Positions 32,134 through 35,246 of a DNA stretch of 35,246 nt are shown here, piece after piece. The stretch lies in the IMG/VR virus record IMGVR_UViG_3300028883_000095, positions 1 through 35,246 of that record, one strand, 5' to 3'. The DNA is from a virus. The first letter of the stretch is position 1; every line of letters starts with the position of its first letter. The notes beneath the pieces are model-generated. The model did not search any database, was not told the DNA's origin, and worked only from the letters and a program-made list of their open reading frames with translations. The position numbers were made by a program, and so were the translations under genes.

Positions 32134-35100
32134 CCGAGCAGGGACAAAATACCGATTTAATCCGCCGAGGATCGCTCTCAGGCGACGATCTCGAAAAGGA
32201 CGTGTCATTGCATTCGTCAGGGTTTGGTACGCTCAAATCGCAACAAAAACAGATTTTCGCAGTGTTGCCGATACAGGATCAACGATCTCGCGAAAAGGTT
32301 TTATTCGACGACGGGTCAAGTGAACTCCGAATATATCCGACGCATCGTCCGCACTGGTACAAAGGCGACGACGGGAAAATGCTCCCGATCGACCTCGATG
32401 CGCGAGAGGTGATTGTCAACGATGACGGTGTCGAGACCGAAGTGTTCGAAAAAAATGTCGTCAAGGTTCGGCATAAACTCGGAAAGAGCCGGGAGAATTT
32501 CGTCAAGTTTCAAACGGACGAGGGGGAAGAAAGTCTCTCGTTCACATTGGATCACGTTGAGTTTGACGGGATCGAACAGGATCTCGCCGGGGGAGACGTG
32601 GGCGTTCATTCGAACCGTCAACGGGGGCGGCAACTGTTCCCGGTCACGGAGACCGCGTTCCCTGAAAAGAATTTCCGGGTCGAGTATTCCCTCTCTTTGA
32701 ACAAACTCCGGGTCGAACACAAAGAGGATCTCGACGAATTCTGGTTTTATAGCACCGAGACCGATGCGTTCAAGTTCAGGATTCGCAAACCTGCACTCGT
32801 TGACAAGGAACACAAAATCCCGTTCAAGGTTGCAAAGAATTTCATCAAACACGGTTTGAAAAAGGTCGGCGATCGGGTTGTGTACTGCAAGGAATCAACA
32901 GAGGAATTCGATCGATCTCAATTGCCTGCCGAGTATTTCATCGATGCCGATACATATTACGCCGACACCGATGACGGGTATGTGTACTTAACACAACTCG
33001 TCAAGGCGGGCGGGATTTTTACATCGGGACAATGGGACGGAATGCGCACCGCATCAACCGGGACCGCCGCCGACGACACAAGTCAGGCGGGCATATACGG
33101 CGCGGGATCTGCGTTTGTTGAATATGATCAAATTTTAACGGCTGATTATGCGCACCTGTACAGGGGTTTCATCGCATTCAACACATCCGGGTTCGGTGAC
33201 GAATGCACCGCGGCAACATTGAATGTTCGCGGATATTACAACTACTCAGGAAAAGTCGGAGTTTTCAAAGGCACACAATCGGTCGCGGGGCTGTATACGT
33301 CATCGTTCAACGACTACACAGGCGGACCGTTCGGGTCCGCAAATTGGGCGAACACTGTCAACTCGATCAATCTCGGAGTCAACGGAAAACTGTATATCAA
33401 TACAGACGGAAAGACCGGATATTCAAAATTTTGTCTGCGTGATTATGATTACGATTACATCGGCGCGGAGCCGGGAAGTTCGTCATATAATTCCTCAAAA
33501 AATGGTTGTTATTTTGTTGACATGGCGGGGATCACGTATGACCCGTTCCTGTCCCTGACAGTTGTCAATTATCCGACACTGTCCTCTCCGACATATGCCT
33601 CTGTCGGACAAACAACCGCAACTCTCGGAGCAACCCTCGACAGCGCAGGCACAGGGACAGTCTCAGAGAGGGGTGTTGTTTGGAATACAACCGGGACACC
33701 GACAACCTCGGACAACAAAGTCGCAGAGGGCGGGACAAGTACGGGCGCATATACGGACGCAATCACCGATCTCCCGGCAGGAACGACAATATATTTCCGG
33801 GGATACGCGATCAGCGATGACGGGACAGGGTACTCGGCACAGGACTCATTCACAACAACAAAAGACATCCCGACGCTGTCCTCTCCGACTCACACAAACA
33901 TCGCGGCGAACTCGGCGACATTGGGGGCAAACCTGACATCCGCATCCGGCGGCACTGTGACGGAGCGCGGGATTGTGTGGGATACGTCGACAGGACCGAC
34001 AACCTCGGACAATAAGGTCGCGGAAGGGGGAACGGCGACGGGTGTGTTCACCGATTCAATCTCTGGACTCCCCGCCGGGACTGAGGTTTTTTATCGAGGA
34101 TATGCGATCAACGAAGAGGGGACAGGCTATTCTCCCGAAGACTCTTTCACGACGAGCATCGAACCGACCGTTGAATCTCCGACCGTGACGGACATTCAAG
34201 ACACGTCGGCAACTCTCGGCGCGACGTTGTCGAATGCCGGGGGAACAATCTCCGAGAGGGGGATTGTATGGAATACGACCGGAACCCCGACAACGAGTGA
34301 TTATAAGGTCATCGAGGGGGGTACAAATGAGGGTGTATACACAGACACAATCATCAATCTCCCGACAGGTGTCACGATTTATTTTCGGGGGTATGCAATC
34401 AACGAGATCGGGACAGGATATTCGTCCGAAGAGTCTTTCCTGACCCTCGCAAAAATCATCCCTGATGACAACGACACGTATGTCAAAATCGCGTATCTCG
34501 ATCTCCCGGACAGTTCAACAATGCAGATCAGCGACATCGGAATTCGGACTCCGACCGGATACATCGAGCCGAAAGTTTTGAGGTGGGGAACAATTGAGAG
34601 AGAGATCAACAAGCCGACAGGACTCCCCCGGAAAAGCACGTTCTCTCTCGAAATCGATGATTCCGACGGGACATTGCTCGCCCTGCGGCAGTCATACGTT
34701 TTCCGGGGACAGCGTCTCCGGGTTGATCTCGGTCCCGAAGACGGGAGCCTCGCGAATGAATTTCGAACCGTTTTCGAGGGAGTGGTCATCGAGGCGACAG
34801 CAACAAACAACGCGTCGTTTATTTTTCGTTTCTCGGATGTGACGTTCGACCTGTTCAGCAATGATCTCGGCGGGGAAATCACGGCGGACGATTTTTCGAA
34901 CCTGCCGTCAACGCAAAAATGGAAGGTTGCACCGCTGATTTATGGGACAGTTGCAAAGACCGGGGGCGCGGTCCCTTGTCCGTATGTTGACACCTCGACG
35001 TACAAATTCGTCGTCGCGCGGCATCCGGTGAAAGAGGTTACAAATATATATGCTTATGGGGTTTTGCAGACCCTCACAACCGACTATACGGTCTCCGAGG

Positions 35101-35246
35101 CATCGGTGAACGGGGAGACGTGGACGTTTGTGACAATGGTCTCCGACCCCGAAGATTCGAGCAAATACGATCCGGCGATCATCACTGCGGACATCAAGGG
35201 GATCACGAACGACAACACATCGACCGGGACATTGCTCGAAAATCCG
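32130..35246 (+). CDS. Baseplate/tail protein with FN3-like repeats (3' end outside window)
   Basis: The frame opens at ATG 32130 (ATGA overlap, with GAGGTGG just upstream) and remains open for 1039 codons to the window edge. Residues about 37-275 match the N-terminal domain of the preceding giant protein (LRVEHKEDLDEFWFYS, FKFRIRKP, IDADTYY). Residues about 280-480 are beta-rich. About 484-780 hold three FN3-like units of about 98 residues (ERGVVWNTTGTPTTSDNKV, RGYAIN, GTGYS). The rest looks like a phage baseplate hub or tail protein (STFSLEIDDSDGTLLALR, FRGQRLRVDLG, APLIYGTV). The repeated element (copy D) lies inside codons 6-19, encoding LIRRGSLSGDD. Confidence 0.75.
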   Translation, partial: MTEQGQNTDLIRRGSLSGDDLEKDVSLHSSGFGTLKSQQKQIFAVLPIQDQRSREKVLFDDGSSELRIYPTHRPHWYKGDDGKMLPIDLDAREVIVNDDGVETEVFEKNVVKVRHKLGKSRENFVKFQTDEGEESLSFTLDHVEFDGIEQDLAGGDVGVHSNRQRGRQLFPVTETAFPEKNFRVEYSLSLNKLRVEHKEDLDEFWFYSTETDAFKFRIRKPALVDKEHKIPFKVAKNFIKHGLKKVGDRVVYCKESTEEFDRSQLPAEYFIDADTYYADTDDGYVYLTQLVKAGGIFTSGQWDGMRTASTGTAADDTSQAGIYGAGSAFVEYDQILTADYAHLYRGFIAFNTSGFGDECTAATLNVRGYYNYSGKVGVFKGTQSVAGLYTSSFNDYTGGPFGSANWANTVNSINLGVNGKLYINTDGKTGYSKFCLRDYDYDYIGAEPGSSSYNSSKNGCYFVDMAGITYDPFLSLTVVNYPTLSSPTYASVGQTTATLGATLDSAGTGTVSERGVVWNTTGTPTTSDNKVAEGGTSTGAYTDAITDLPAGTTIYFRGYAISDDGTGYSAQDSFTTTKDIPTLSSPTHTNIAANSATLGANLTSASGGTVTERGIVWDTSTGPTTSDNKVAEGGTATGVFTDSISGLPAGTEVFYRGYAINEEGTGYSPEDSFTTSIEPTVESPTVTDIQDTSATLGATLSNAGGTISERGIVWNTTGTPTTSDYKVIEGGTNEGVYTDTIINLPTGVTIYFRGYAINEIGTGYSSEESFLTLAKIIPDDNDTYVKIAYLDLPDSSTMQISDIGIRTPTGYIEPKVLRWGTIEREINKPTGLPRKSTFSLEIDDSDGTLLALRQSYVFRGQRLRVDLGPEDGSLANEFRTVFEGVVIEATATNNASFIFRFSDVTFDLFSNDLGGEITADDFSNLPSTQKWKVAPLIYGTVAKTGGAVPCPYVDTSTYKFVVARHPVKEVTNIYAYGVLQTLTTDYTVSEASVNGETWTFVTMVSDPEDSSKYDPAIITADIKGITNDNTSTGTLLENP
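32147..32186 (+). repeat. Repeated stem-loop element, copy D (inside coding sequence)
   Basis: The element shares TTTAA, then CGAGGATCGCTCTCA with copies B and C. It folds as CGCC...GGCG with an inner GAG/CTC pair. It lies within the first 20 codons of the gene at 32130, in a frame encoding LIRRGSLSGDD. Copy C would encode LIRRGSLTVDD in the frame of its downstream gene. Confidence 0.65.
33576..34440 (+). repeat. FN3-like coding repeats, about 295 bp
   Basis: Three units begin near 33579, 33876 and 34170, with spacing of 297 and 294 bp. Each has the pattern S-P-T...T-L-G-A, then ERG(I/V)VW and G-P-T-T-S-D, then RGYAI and GTGYS. They are more diverged than the 285-bp units of the preceding gene, so they are older duplications. 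Confidence 0.75.

Overview
The window is a stretch of a double-stranded DNA tailed-phage (or prophage) genome. All supported genes lie on the + strand, packed head to tail with ATGA/TAATG overlaps. The order is the classic head-to-tail morphogenesis series: portal, MuF-type minor head protein, protease/scaffold, major capsid protein, head-tail connectors, tail tube, tail assembly chaperone pair, tape measure, distal tail and adhesin proteins. No sheath gene is seen and the tape measure is long (about 1250 residues), so a long non-contractile (siphovirus) tail is the best reading. Terminase, lysis, replication and integration genes are not in the window. The host cannot be named. A consensus sigma-54 promoter implies a host with RpoN, and strong Shine-Dalgarno sites precede most genes.

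Layout: 1-1020 holds four small genes. 1056-8038 holds the portal, a 1352-residue MuF protein carrying several effector-like domains, two small proteins and a glycosyltransferase-like gene. 8039-8420 is the only long non-coding gap and is dense in signals: a sigma-54 promoter, an inverted near-copy of it, a palindrome and a copy of a repeated element. 8421-11751 encodes a zinc-ribbon protein, a Cro/C1-type HTH protein, the protease-scaffold fusion and the major capsid protein, followed by a terminator. 11853-17101 holds a helix-hairpin-helix protein and a block of four glycosyltransferases plus a methyltransferase, inserted between capsid and connector genes. 17101-20281 holds the connectors and tail tube, ending in a terminator. 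20492-21535 holds a second copy of the EED-type glycosyltransferase and a small cysteine-motif protein. 21620-23028 is the tail assembly chaperone pair with a textbook -1 slippery heptamer. 23055-35246 holds the tape measure, a discoidin-like distal tail protein, a secreted FN3 protein and two giant modular adhesin or baseplate proteins that share duplicated modules with each other and with the distal tail protein.

How it may work together (inference): the glycosyltransferases and methyltransferase could decorate virion proteins. The MuF protein could carry RelA/SpoT-like, GNAT-like and zincin domains in the capsid for delivery with the DNA. The Ig/FN3 arrays and discoidin-like domains would bind host surface glycans. 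A recurrent 40-bp stem-loop element sits before or at the start of several accessory-type genes and may be a regulatory or recombination boundary element.
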